DNA from: Lineus longissimus
Lineage: Eukaryota; Nemertea; Pilidiophora; Heteronemertea; Lineidae
Assembly: GCF_910592395.1 (NCBI RefSeq)
Contig: NC_088311.1
Coordinates: 19,780,501-19,844,500 of the forward strand
Reading direction: 5' to 3'
DNA: 64,000 bases
A program made the position numbers and the translations under genes. Below, piece by piece: positions 23,520-35,500 of the stretch (position 1 is the first letter of the stretch; each line of letters opens with the position of its first letter). Under the pieces are notes generated by a model, which did not search any database, had not been told where the DNA came from, and was given only the letters and a program-made list of their open reading frames with translations.

Positions 23520-26487
23520 ATGTCGGCAGCAGGGAACCCCACTCGTGGCACGTTACAAGCCATCAAATATAAGCGAGGTAGCTTGGAAATTCTTGATCAA
23601 CGTATTCTTCCTCACGAGACCAAATATCTCAAGGTTGAAGTGACTCAAGATGCATGGGAAGCGATCAGAGAGATGAAGGTTTGTGCACATTTTTATTCGT
23701 ACGGCGATGAGTTGTGTGTTAGCTGTATACATTGTATACGCTTTAATGGTGACAGAGCATGTGCCATGTGGCTGAGAAGTTCAACAATATCTAAATCCGA
23801 ATCTGTTCTCCCAGGTTCCGCATTTCTGCAAAAGTACCTAGGTAGCCTTCGGTGCTGGTGCAGGATAAAAGCTTGGTTTTAAAATTGTCAACTTAAAAGG
23901 AGGTCGGTGCAGGATAAAATTGGTCTTGGTGGTTAAGAAGACTGAGGTTCCTGGAGTGCTATACAGTGCTTTTAGATCAGATTTGGGATGTAATGGGGTG
24001 TTCTGCCACACTCCCCACCACTTCCCCCACCACTTCCCCCAGAGGGCTTGTAAATGTGTAAATAGAGGCCGAGTGGATATTTTTCAGGATGGGTATTTTC
24101 TTTTTTTCTTTAGTTGATATCAACACTTCAGTACGAGGTTCGGCTCTTTCCAGGTGCGTGGAGCTCCAGCCATTGCCATCACAGGCTGTCTCAGCATTGC
24201 TGTAGAACTCGACAAAACCGAGAATAAATCTAAGGAAGAGCTATGCAAGTTTGTAAAGTCCAAGTTGGATTACCTGATAACGGCAAGGCCAACTGCTGTA
24301 AATATGAGGGATGCCGCAACTACTGTCATGATTTGGCTAGAGGCTGTGGCAGGGGATGAGAAAAAGAGCCCAGATGATGTTCGATTGTTGTAAGTAATAA
24401 TCACAGCAAGAATAAGCAATGATTGCCTATTTGTTCTTGGCATTGATGTATATATATATGTATGGGAATATCCATATGCACAATTTGTTGATATTCAAGT
24501 TATTCGCTACATGTATACAAAATTGTAAATGAAGCGTGTTAATGTCAGTCATTATAAGTCCAATAAACGTTTTCAAGTTTGTTTGGAAACCTTGTTGTTA
24601 CCCATGTAAAATGTAAAGCTGCCTTGTTGATTTCTTCCAGGTTGATTGAGTTTATCGAAAAGATGTTGGAAGATGATGTACAGTGTAATAAAATGCTTGG
24701 CCGCATTGGTGCGGATGACATCCTGAGCAGGTGCAGCCAGGTGTCTGTCGGCGTGCTGACCCATTGCAATACTGGCTCACTAGCAACAGCTGGTTATGGA
24801 ACTGCATTAGGTTTGTAATTGTAGTCATTGCACTGAACATTTAAATTCAAATTACGTGTGCTGGCTCTTGAGTGAAACCTGATGATGATGGTATAATTGG
24901 TGCCTGCATGTAACGACTAAAGTATACCATATGTTTTACAGTAGTTTCATTGCGAAGTACCAAATACTAAATTTGCATGGCATAGCGCCTACATTTGTCC
25001 CCCCTACAAATGTCCCCCGCTTAATCACAAACCTTATTGCCCATCATCTTTCCAGGTGTAATTCGCTCGCTATTTGAGAGAGGAAAACTACACCATGCCT
25101 ACTGCACAGAGACTCGCCCATACCATCAAGGATCGCGTCTGACGGCATTTGAAATAGTCTATGAACAAATTCCAGGGACGTTGATATGCGACAGTATGGC
25201 AGCTATCCTCATGAAGAAACGTGATATCTCTGCTGTTGTTGTTGGTGCTGATAGGGTCGTTGCTAATGGTGATACAGCTAACAAAATCGGGACCTACCAG
25301 TTGGCAATTTTGGCTAAATATCATGATATTCCCTTTTATGTGATTGCACCGTCCACATCGATAGATTTGAGTATGCGGACGGGCGACGAGATACAAATTG
25401 AGGAGAGACCTCCAGAGGAGCTGGTTCATATCAAGGGGATCAAAATAGCGGCAGACGGTTAGTTCAGTCTGCTAGTGCTTAGTCTTGGCATTTTAACCCC
25501 GGAAATGTCCCCTGCCTCCTAAAAAAAAAATTGATAATGTTTTTAGGCATTATTTGATATTCTGACCCATAGTCAAGGCCTTAAAAAGCCTTTTTGCTTC
25601 TTAAATCTTTATGTCCCTGTTCAGCTACCGCGGATCATGATGCACACCCCTCCCTAATTCATGAAAAATCATTAAAACACACCTCCCTGGAATTTTGAAG
25701 AGAAATGCAATGCACACATCCTCTTATTCAATCATGTGCACTCCCAGCCGTGCTTGTCATGCTTTTAATCGGCTTGTCAAAGTAATAGAAGCTCATACCG
25801 GTCCACCACAATTGAACTTTAAATGGACCACATATCATATGATCGAACGAGCCTGAATTGAACTCCAATGATACTAGTCGTAGTTCCACCTATCATAAAA
25901 CCCCGTGTTTTTTCAAGACCCGTGTCTTCGCCGTGTGTCAAAAAACCCGGGGCGCACTTACACCTATCAGTGGTGTTAGATAATGGTTAATAGTCCCGGC
26001 GACAGGTGCGCTGTAGATAGGGAGTTCTCCTGTGTTTCTTTCCCGTTTGAGGGGAATTTCGAGTGCGCAATACCGAGGCAACTACACCGCGCCATCTGTC
26101 ACCGGGTCTTAGAACTTGCAATTGCCGTGTCTATTAGATTCCACCTGTCAAAAACCCCGTGTTGAACACGGGTCTAAATTAGCCCCCGATTAGCCCCATC
26201 GAGCTCGATGGGGCTAATAGACACGGGGATTTGACACACGGGTCTATTTAGACACGGCAATTCATAGGTGTAAGCGCAAAAGACACGGGGATTTGATAGG
26301 TGGAAGTACGACTACTATGTATTGATGGTAGCTCTCTTATTTCTTGATCATTTCAGGTATAAACGTTTGGAACCCTGCCTTTGATGTCACGCCTGCGAAA
26401 CTCATCACTGGAGGAATCGTCACAGAGTATGGACTTTTCAAGCCTGAAGAAATGGAAGAACGGCTTCTGGCTGTGAAGAAGAAATAA
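23520..26487 (+). CDS. MRI1: Methylthioribose-1-phosphate isomerase
   Basis: Interconverts 5-methylthioribose-1-phosphate and 5-methylthioribulose-1-phosphate in the cytosolic methionine salvage pathway. Exons 23520-23678, 24154-24389, 24641-24810, 25056-25457 and 26357-26487 join in phase to 365 residues, close to the human length. Family signatures are intact: [18 protein letters not shown] after exon junction 1, the catalytic cysteine (about C174) in [18 protein letters not shown], and the catalytic aspartate (about D254) in [19 protein letters not shown]. The C-terminus [19 protein letters not shown] is also typical. The start ATG follows a short GC-rich leader and gives the expected N-terminus. 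Intron 4 holds a MITE. Poly(A) signal at 26707. Nothing suggests inactivation. Confidence 0.97.
25875..26314. mobile_element. 440-bp inverted-repeat MITE in MRI1 intron 4
   Basis: Terminal inverted repeats TAGTCGTAGTTCCACCTATC and complement, imperfect over about 35 bp. Internal subrepeats share ACACGGG/CCCGTGT, and there is a central palindrome GCCCCATCGAGCTCGATGGG. Noncoding; the target duplication is unclear. Confidence 0.8.
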
Positions 26488-26706
26488 CGTCTGCTGAACT
26501 TAGGGACTTCCATTATTTTTCATTTTATTAAAATTATTGGGTTTTGAAGGTGGAATAATTTATCTAGGTGAAAGTTTGGAATGGTGGTCTTACAGATGCA
26601 TGTTTCTTCTAATTATTCCTAATAATACCGCTTGTAGTAAAGTCAGTTGTTGTCTTGAGGTGCCTAATTACCTCCATTGTAATTTTATATATAGTATGTC
26701 AGAGTA

Positions 26707-26712
26707 AATAAA
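26707..26712 (+). terminator. Poly(A) signal AATAAA, MRI1
   Basis: AATAAA 220 nt after the MRI1 stop codon, in an AT-rich 3' UTR. Confidence 0.6.
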
Positions 26713-26997
26713 AAACTATTTATGAAATGAGCATAATGCCATCCTCAATTTATTTTTATCTTCATTGAAATGCTGTATTACGACTTGTAGGAATAACAGT
26801 ACGTACCATAATATCTCTGTAAACAGGGCAATTAACCCTTCACACCAAGCTAATTGGCTTAAATAAACTTGATTGCCCATGGCCAATGTAATCGTTGAGG
26901 TGTGGTAATTGGACGACTTGACTGAAACATTTAGCAGTGCCCTTATTTTTTTGTATTGGTAGTGTAGTCTGGTGGAATTTAGTAAAACTAACAACAA

Positions 26998-27206
26998 TGG
27001 GAGACGCCCGTGAACTGCGTAATGTGGCAAAATCTCTGAATTTGGGTGGAGATGATCATTTTTTCGGCTCGCTTATATATTATTGCTCTTACCTTTTACA
27101 GATGTATTGTCCGCCTGATGCTCATGATGTGATGTGTGACCTGCTCTTTAAATTAATACCAGTAGGCTCTCCACTTCAGAAACTGAGCTATACAATCATG
27201 AGCTGA
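26998..27206 (+). CDS. Small hypothetical ORF (69 aa)
   Basis: ATG in a good initiation context (AACAATGGG), reading MGDARELRNVAKSLNLGG, then a mostly hydrophobic middle with several cysteines and a stop. I recognise no family. It could be a single-exon small gene, a terminal exon, or chance. Nothing in the flanks confirms transcription. Confidence 0.2.
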
Positions 27207-27522
27207 TTGTGTGCATAGATATCTTTAAAAGGATTTATGACACATGAAATTTGCTATCTGATATCATTTGTATTGTTATTCGAAAGTAGATAGTAATTAA
27301 AAATTGTACACACAGTGCAATCAGTTGAAATCGGGACGACCTAGTACATGTAGTAATTAATACGTCATGTGGACTGTCCCAATTGTTTGACAAAATCATA
27401 AGTCATGTAAGTGGGACATATTGTGTACAAAAATGTAGATGTTGATATCAGAAATCAAAAACGTGTCAAGCCCTTGTCTGAACTTGTCAAACATATCTTT
27501 GACGTTAGTTGATCACACCCGA

Positions 27523-27850
27523 AATACTATGATCTCGTCCTCACCAGAGTATGGAACTATGTCCTCTCCAGTGACTGGGGTAAGAACATTCTTTTCATTC
27601 AGGTTAGGATACTGGTAAGCTTCGAAAGTGGTCTTGGTGTTATCGGCGAGCACTAAATAAACGGGTGCCCGGTCCCTGGCTACTGGTAAAAATTCTGATA
27701 AGATACTTCCTCCTTCCTACACCTAAAGAGGTAAAACGCGCCATACATTCTCGAATACTAGAGTCAGTCGTATGCTCCTCTCCTTGCACACGTTCCGAAT
27801 GTCGCAATGAAGTTCAGGATGCGCACCCGTAGGCCCACGACTCCGACTCT
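27523..27850 (-). pseudogene. Coding-like fragment related to 16,440-16,797; identity unknown
   Basis: Minus strand: one open stretch reads HPELHCDIRNVCKERSIRLT and ends at a stop near 27728. A second open stretch (27716-27523) reads APVYLVLADNTKTTFEAYQY then NLNEKNVL, ending at a TGA at 27523. The first stretch resembles the 16.7-kb fragment. The 30 or so bases between the stretches contain two stops and are too short for an intron, so this copy looks broken. Function unknown. Confidence 0.35.
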
Positions 27851-29555
27851 AACGTTGAGGTCAAAGTAACCAAAGTATATCAGTTGACTTGCCTCGTGAC
27901 ACGACGTTCGATTAAACTGGTGAATAGCATTCCGCGAAGTTACTATTTATAGCTCACAAGGTCATTTGAATAAGATATTGATGACGTTTTAGTCACGTGA
28001 CAGTCGGACATCGACACTTATTTCTACGCATTTGAGCTTATTTCAAAGTCAATTATCTTTGACCCTGCATTGTTTTTAGCATGAATGATACCATAGAGTC
28101 AGAGAGAGAAATATTCAGAACAGCTATGTAGTATTTCCAACACTCGGATATGTGCCAGATTGAATCTAACTGCCCTAGTTAGAAAGCCTGAATCCATTAC
28201 GAAACCGCATGTTTGTCCGACATTGCCTGTAATTCAGCGATGGGGAAATAGAGGGTAGTAGCTGCAGTGACGTCATTATCGCGGAATGCTATTGGCGGAT
28301 TGACGAACATTTACATGTGGATAAACTGCTGTATCTCTTAACTGTATGCAAATATTCGGGATTATTACGGGAGTCTGTGGTGACGGATCACCCTTGAGCT
28401 AATGTTGAACCTGAGAAGTCGCCATGCTCTTGCATGTATGTTTGTTCTCGCATCGTCGTCTGATGCCAGAGCCATCTGTGATCGAGAGAGCTAAACGAAC
28501 CGTCATCGCCCCTTTCTACAAAGTGCAACACGTGCTGATGCATTGATGAGACTTGAAACTCTATCACAATAGCTTTCCTCGCAGGAAACAATATACTTTG
28601 CCAATTCATCAACCTTTCATAGCAATCAACTGACTCTCCTTACCAATGGCAAAAACACGTTAATGTGTTCTTGGCCATGGGCATATTATATAGTGAATGA
28701 TGGAACCCACTGATGGCCTGTATTTGTATCAGTAACCCCTTCTCCCTTCTTTAAAGAACGGGTGACTCGAGTCGTTGATCATGTAAAAATACTTACAGCC
28801 CAAATCACAATTGTCATCCCTAAATCACATCATTGACGCGCTACCCAGCGCGTCGGTCGCGCGTACATAGAGAGATAAGCACGTCATTGGCGCGCAACTT
28901 GGTGAAGCAGGACGGAGGTCAGTTGTGATTTTGACTGTATAATAGACCCACACTTAAAATAGATGTGATTAGACTTTCGCACACTTTTCTTTCGATAAAT
29001 CACCATAGTCAGCGTCACACCTCTTTCCACCGAACGATTCCTCGCGCAATTAATCGGTGGCACGGCGGTCGGAAGTCGCACGACAAATCGCAAGTTGCAT
29101 CCTGAATGAAAAACCAAAAGCAGGGTCGCAGCATGTTCACTGTAGTGGGGATAGAAAAATCCGGACGGCAGAGGTGTGGTGTCGGCTGGATGCTCTGTTT
29201 GGCTCCCCTCATCATACCGACTCGCCGGCGATGAACATCAGTCCGATAGTCTCCTCCTTTTATAAGGATGGATAATACGACGCAAAACGCCAGCATATCG
29301 TCGGTATCGCGGAACAGCAATCTCGCGTATTCACAAAACAGGCAAGACTTGTTTGCCTTCCTCGCCTACATCAAACAAACTTGAAATTGAGATCGAATTT
29401 CTCCCAAAACATATAATTTCTTTCACAATTTGTCTTTCTGCATGCCCTCAAGAGATTCACAAGCGCACGTATACCTCAGTGAAGCGTAAGCCCTATTTAA
29501 TGTATTTTGGCTGAGGCCTGGAACTGATAAATATTTTTTTGTGACAAATTCTGCG
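27851..29555. other. Intergenic region upstream of the ENPP gene
   Basis: No supported gene. Several short frames on both strands lack splice signals or recognisable motifs. It presumably includes the upstream ENPP promoter. Confidence 0.55.
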
Positions 29556-32500
29556 ATGGCGAATGGATTTACTCAACAAAACCTTCCGAAAATCGATGAG
29601 TTTTGTCCGGCAGAAAGATGTATGTATCCATTGGAGGAGTGTAGCGCTGAAATACACGAGGTAAGGAGTATAGGGTGTGGGCCTGCCGGCGGTGGGGTGG
29701 GGTGGGGTGGGGTGAGGTGGGGGCTGGGAGCTTTATGCTCGTTCGTATGTAGAGGGAATACGATTGCGCACTTTTCAAAACTTAGAAATTGCTCGTAACT
29801 GCGCTTTTGACATAGATTACCAAGATTAGATAGAATCGAATCCATACTTGATATTACTAGCACCAAGCATAGATACTGGGTGATATGAATAAAGACTAGC
29901 AAATGCTTTTACTAAAACTTCCTGTACATTTATTTACACTGGGCCTTTCTGTACAAAACTGAAGTATAAGCAATTGCTAGACTTTATTCATATCACCCAC
30001 TGTATATATTACGAATCTATTCTTGTAGCATGACTATGCATGTCAAACAGGGGGGACTATGTGAGGACGCAGGATAAATTGTTGTATTCATGTGACTAAT
30101 ATGCAGAGTCGGGGGACTGGGTCGTGTTTTGTTTAGTGATAAATATATATCTGGTCTGAGCGTGAACATACTGTCGGATAAAAGAGACCCCTATTAGCGA
30201 TTTCGTGCAACTTTATCTTGCATACCTGGCTGCTGCCTATCCAGGTTGACTCCCTTCAATTGTTGAAAAGTGGGCTATATAATAAATTTGGATAATATTC
30301 ATATAAGTATATTTTATCACTTGCATTTAATTGTACCAGGCACGTCAAGTATACATGGACATGTGCATTTAAGCTGTAAATTTGCATGTAAGCTGGAAGA
30401 CTACACACACATACATCCGCATGTTCATCCAGCCCGTATTTTGATACATGCAGTCGATGGTTATACCACACATCGATCATATTTTATGCATGTACTGGTA
30501 CAGTCATGACAGTACATGTACTTAAAATTCGGCGTTGTCTGGCACGCTATTCGAGCTAGCAAATATCGGTTATAACCTGGTGTACCAGTTTTTGCTCTCA
30601 CGAGTGTCCCCAAAGGCATTCACTGCATGGTTGATACATTCATCACTAATTAGAGAATGATGTAGTAGTAATGATGAAGTAGTGTGAAGTTTTGGCTATC
30701 TTACTGATTTTTGTGACAAACACAAACTAAACAAGTCCTGCTTAAAAAGGTACTGTCATCAGTGTTGACATTGGCCGCGTGATAATCTTTAATTCGGGAA
30801 TTCATATTATACGTTATGATATATCAGCCCACCCAATGTTGTATACTAAATAGCCTGGATTTGTAATCTTATCTGGAACCGAAAAATTAAAAACCACATT
30901 TTTGCTGAACACTATAAATACATGCACCAAGTTGTCTGTACTGGACTGCGTACTGGAATGCCAAGTCGCTGTCCCGCGTTCAAGGTTACCAAGAAAGTTG
31001 GACATGTCGGAGTTTGAGACAGTGCCGATCAAAACGGTGGGTATTGCGTTCTTTTTTTGGGTTTACGTATTAACGGTCATGAATGTTTCAGTTCATGAGT
31101 GTTTCCCCTCATTATCTGGGAACTCTGAAAGATATATTGACGGTCACGTTTTCCCTGTGTTTCCCCATTTCCTCTACTCTATTGATTAAAAAGTCATGGT
31201 CTCTCAATTGTTGTCCGTTCTCCATAGGCCTGCTACACTATTATTAGGCCTATTTATTGATGTCCTTTATTGATTCTTAATCATAAATCATAAAGCACAG
31301 GGTATTGTCTGTGCCTGTGGTTGCCTCAGTGGTGATAGTCTTTTGTTTGGTTTGTAAACGGTACTTCACTGACACAGCTATGTAAAATCATCGCATTCCT
31401 TGGGTAAGACGAGTCTCTCAGTGACGCGATGAACGTTAGAGTGATAAACGTGGTCCCCCTGAATCCGAACTGGACGAACTGAACTACACGCTGAAAGGCG
31501 TTTGAGGTGTACCACTCCGGGGGATGGTCCGAACCAGCGCAAGGACGAGTTCAAGGAACTTTTAGGGCCGGTACAGAATGTGATTCAGAGTGGATTGTGT
31601 CTTAATTGACATAATAAAGGCACTACATGCATGAATTGGAAAACGAAAGACCCTTATTCAGGAGTATCTTACGTATGTGAACATGTTTGCTGTTGCAGAT
31701 TCCGGCGTCGTCTTACCACTGTCATATGGAAATACTCTACACAGGCTATACATTATACATATACTGAAACGCATGGATATGAAGGATCTTTCAAATTTTA
31801 TCCAATTTTGCAAAAACTAAAATTCTCCAATATAACTTTGGACCTACTGAATACCGAAGCTTCTGATTTGAACCTCGGAAACTATTCACATCCCCTTTAT
31901 TTCTCTGACGCGGTTTCTCAGTTTCTCAACTTTTGTTTTTCAGTCCACCATTGAATTGGTTATTAAAGATAAAAAGGTATGTAGATATGAACGAACTAGG
32001 CTTTAAATTTGGCGAATTGTCATAGTCTCGCCCTATATTCATATCGTTTTCTGCATATATTTCAACCCTCGGCTCTCTGTATTGCACATGTGCCTGCAAC
32101 ATCACACCCTCCTCCCACCCGAACAAGGGTCTAAGAGACAGTCCTAGAAGCCAGGGTGAATTTTTTGGCAATAACTGTTTTTGCCCTTAAGTATTCTGAC
32201 AGACTATATATCCTAGCCCCTTTAGGGTCAATATCTCTGGGCTATAGGATCAGTGGTGGTGGGCGGGTTGTCCTTTATACCAATACCGCAAGATCGCGTA
32301 TAGCACATACCATCTGTCGAGATATAGCTTTCGTATGTCTATTGCGTAAGGCTATTGTATTCTCGACAATTCTCTTTCGCGAAAGTGTACTAGGCCTATA
32401 GGAAGTTTTCGCGAAGCGCCCGAAACGTTCACGTGAACGCTTATCCCATTGTTCGACTTTGTTATCAGGAGGTCGAACAATGAGATAGGTGTTCACGTGG

Positions 32501-35500
32501 ACGTTCGAGGCGCTTTGCAAAAACTCCCTATAGCATCACTTGTAAAGCAAGGTCGTTTGTACACCGTCAGGATGCACCGGTATCTTAAAATGTTATAATA
32601 ATGATCGATCCATGTTTTATTGCAGCCCTGTTTAAAACCATGGATGAAAGTGCTCATCGGTTTGGGCCTACTTGTAAGTTTGTCACTTTTCTTTCCCTAT
32701 TTAGGGCCAACACATCATGGCCTAACATCTGAACATTGGATCGATTTTGTCATTTCACAAACCCGCAATATAATTTCACCATCTGAAGCATCTTCTATTG
32801 TATCTGCGCCTCATGATCATGATATATGTTCCACATCGCTGGTTCCAAAACAATTTAAGTTCACCTTACTACATGTTGTTTATAACCAGTATATATGACT
32901 CCCTGATTCTGATTATCGAATAGAAATATGACCAATCGTTTAGCGGGGGGGGGGGGGGGGGGGGAGGGGTGACTTACTGTTGTTGAGGTATTCATCTTTC
33001 TGCTTCAGGCCTTCATTTGCTTTGCCCTCGGAATTGGCATCTATTATTCGATAAATATGTGGTCAGGAATTGGCGAGTGGGTCCACACGCCATGTGCTAC
33101 AACCGATGACATCCAGTCATGCCCAGGAAGGTAAGTAAGTCGTCACTCGGAAAGCCTTAAAGTTGTCACTTGGATAGCTTTAGGGCCCATGCAGTTGAGT
33201 CTTTTTTTTTATACGAAAATGGCTTCTAACTAGACCATGACTTATCCTAAATGTTGTAAAATCACTAAACTACAAACGGTGCACTAGAACGGATTACCAT
33301 TCGGTCAAAAAGCAACCGTTGGCCTAACCTGAAACTCACAAGCCATATCCAAAACTAACTTGCCAAACTAGCAAAAATTTATTATTTATTTTAGGTCAGC
33401 TTTAGCGTGATGCTACATTTGGCGGCGCTTGCTGGCGAACAGGTGTGATGTCTTTCTGGCCACCTACATGTGCCACGCTCGAGTTGTCTCAGTATGACCC
33501 ACCTGAGTCTGACCACTTGCAAATTTCATGATTTCCTTCAGTTATGCAAAGACCCCAATCACCCTCCTAATCTCGTGCGATGGATTTCTCGCGAGTTACC
33601 TCCTGAAGAACGTCACACCCACCTTCAAGAGGTTTCAGAAGTGCGGCGTGTCTGCTCCGTATATGAGACCGGTCTACCCAAGCAAGACATTTCCCAACCA
33701 CTATTCTATAGCGACGGTAAGTGATGAGGTTTCTGAAAAAAATCAGCGAGAAGAAAAATATGGAATGAGAAACATTTACAACTACATGTGCATTCAGATT
33801 CGAGTGGCCAGAGCTTACATTTTACAATAGTTGGAGGAGGTCCGAAAGTCGGCGTTGAAGTGCGTTGACGTCGTTCGTGCACGGCCCCAAATATCACTCG
33901 CACAAAGTGCACTGAACAGGATGATGTGTGTTTTTATATCAAATGCAAACGTTCATCAATTCAGTTCTTTAAGATTTCGCTGAACGACTGTATTCAGCCT
34001 CAAGGTGACGACGGGGAGGGGGTCGAAATGACAACTTCTGTAATGATTGTGTCCCCAGTACAAATTCAACTTTTGTTAAGTATGCATGTTTGACTTTTTG
34101 CGCCCTTGTTTTCTTTTACAGGGTTTATTCCCGGCGTGGAATGGCATCACTGGCAATATCATGTTTGATAAGAAGTTGGGAAAAGTGTTCAGGCTGTCCA
34201 CCTCGGAGAAGTTCAACCCAGAGTGGTACCAAGGCGAGCCCGTAAGATAACGTAATAACTACTGGCTCGCACAAAAAAGATCATATACTTTTGATTTTGA
34301 ATAACTGCCACCAATTCCGGATAAACAATCTTGACACTGACCCTCCTCACTTTTTGGATCGACCCCGCCCACCAGTTAACATTGCCAAAATTGTAATCGC
34401 ACCATTCCAACACTTCCGACAAACGGGCACTATGCTAGTTTAATGACGATAACATCGATTGAAAATTCATCCCTTTCAGATTTGGAACACAGTCACAAAG
34501 CATAATAAAACGTCTGCCTCGTATTTTTGGGTAGGCTCTGATGTCCCCGTTGAAGGTAAGTCCACGTGATTATGTAGTTTTTTCGGCAACTAAGAAAGGT
34601 GAATTTACTATGTATGAGCTTCATGCCATTTGCAATTTCCCTCAACTTTCACATACACTCTTCAAAATAAAGGTTTTATAGCTTTTGAAAATACCTTTGA
34701 GGTTTTTCAGTAAACACGAATGTGTACCTTCTCGAGGTTTTCAAATACAATGTACTGAACTTCCAGCGGTATTGCCTCCGTAACCTCGCGTTGTCTGTAA
34801 AGCTTAGCAATGTCAATGCATTGAGGGTCAAGATATGCCATCATTTTAAAGTTAGCAGTGAACACTACATCAACGATGTAGTCCAGTCATTTCTCCATAA
34901 CGACCGGGGTCGCAGTTCGCAGTTCGCACTGTGGCACAAGGCCTTGTCCCACCACGACAGTCGCGGTTGCCAGCGAAGGAGTCTCAACAAGAATCTCTTA
35001 GATGTTAACTTGCTTTTACCTATTTTCAGGGATGTACCCGAAGTACTATAAAAACTTCACATCGTAAGCACACAAAACTTTTACGTTCAACACTTTTTAG
35101 TGCCTGATTGATTGTTAGTACGTTTCTTTGACTCATCGAGACGAATTTGTCACCTTGATTATGTTAAAGGGACACTATGGGCGGGAGCTCGAGTGTCAAA
35201 TTGGTTAACAATATTGAGTTGAGAGTTGAACATCGACTAGGACATTACTGGCTCATATAGACACTCAGGTAGGGACCGCCGCTTATATTCGCATCCGACA
35301 GACTCCCGATCATATTCATACCTTTTTTGTGAAAAAGAGGAATTTTAGTTCCCAGAATCCCGCGGGTACACCAAAAGAAAACAAGTCCTCATCCGGGCAG
35401 GATCGAACCCTGGAAAGCCAGCATTGTTAGACACTGGGCTATGCGGCACCTCGTTATAATCATTGAGCTACAATGTAACTTACGAGGAACCGTACTTCAT

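Noticed and set aside
28388-28612. 74-codon minus-strand ORF upstream of ENPP
   Set aside because: No recognised motif, no supporting splice signals, and a length expected by chance.
33436-33496. Extra ENPP exon with cysteines (RCDVFLATYMCHAR)
   Set aside because: It is open after an AG but its donor leaves the wrong phase for the catalytic exon, whereas direct splicing of 33130 to 33542 fits exactly and matches the family sequence.
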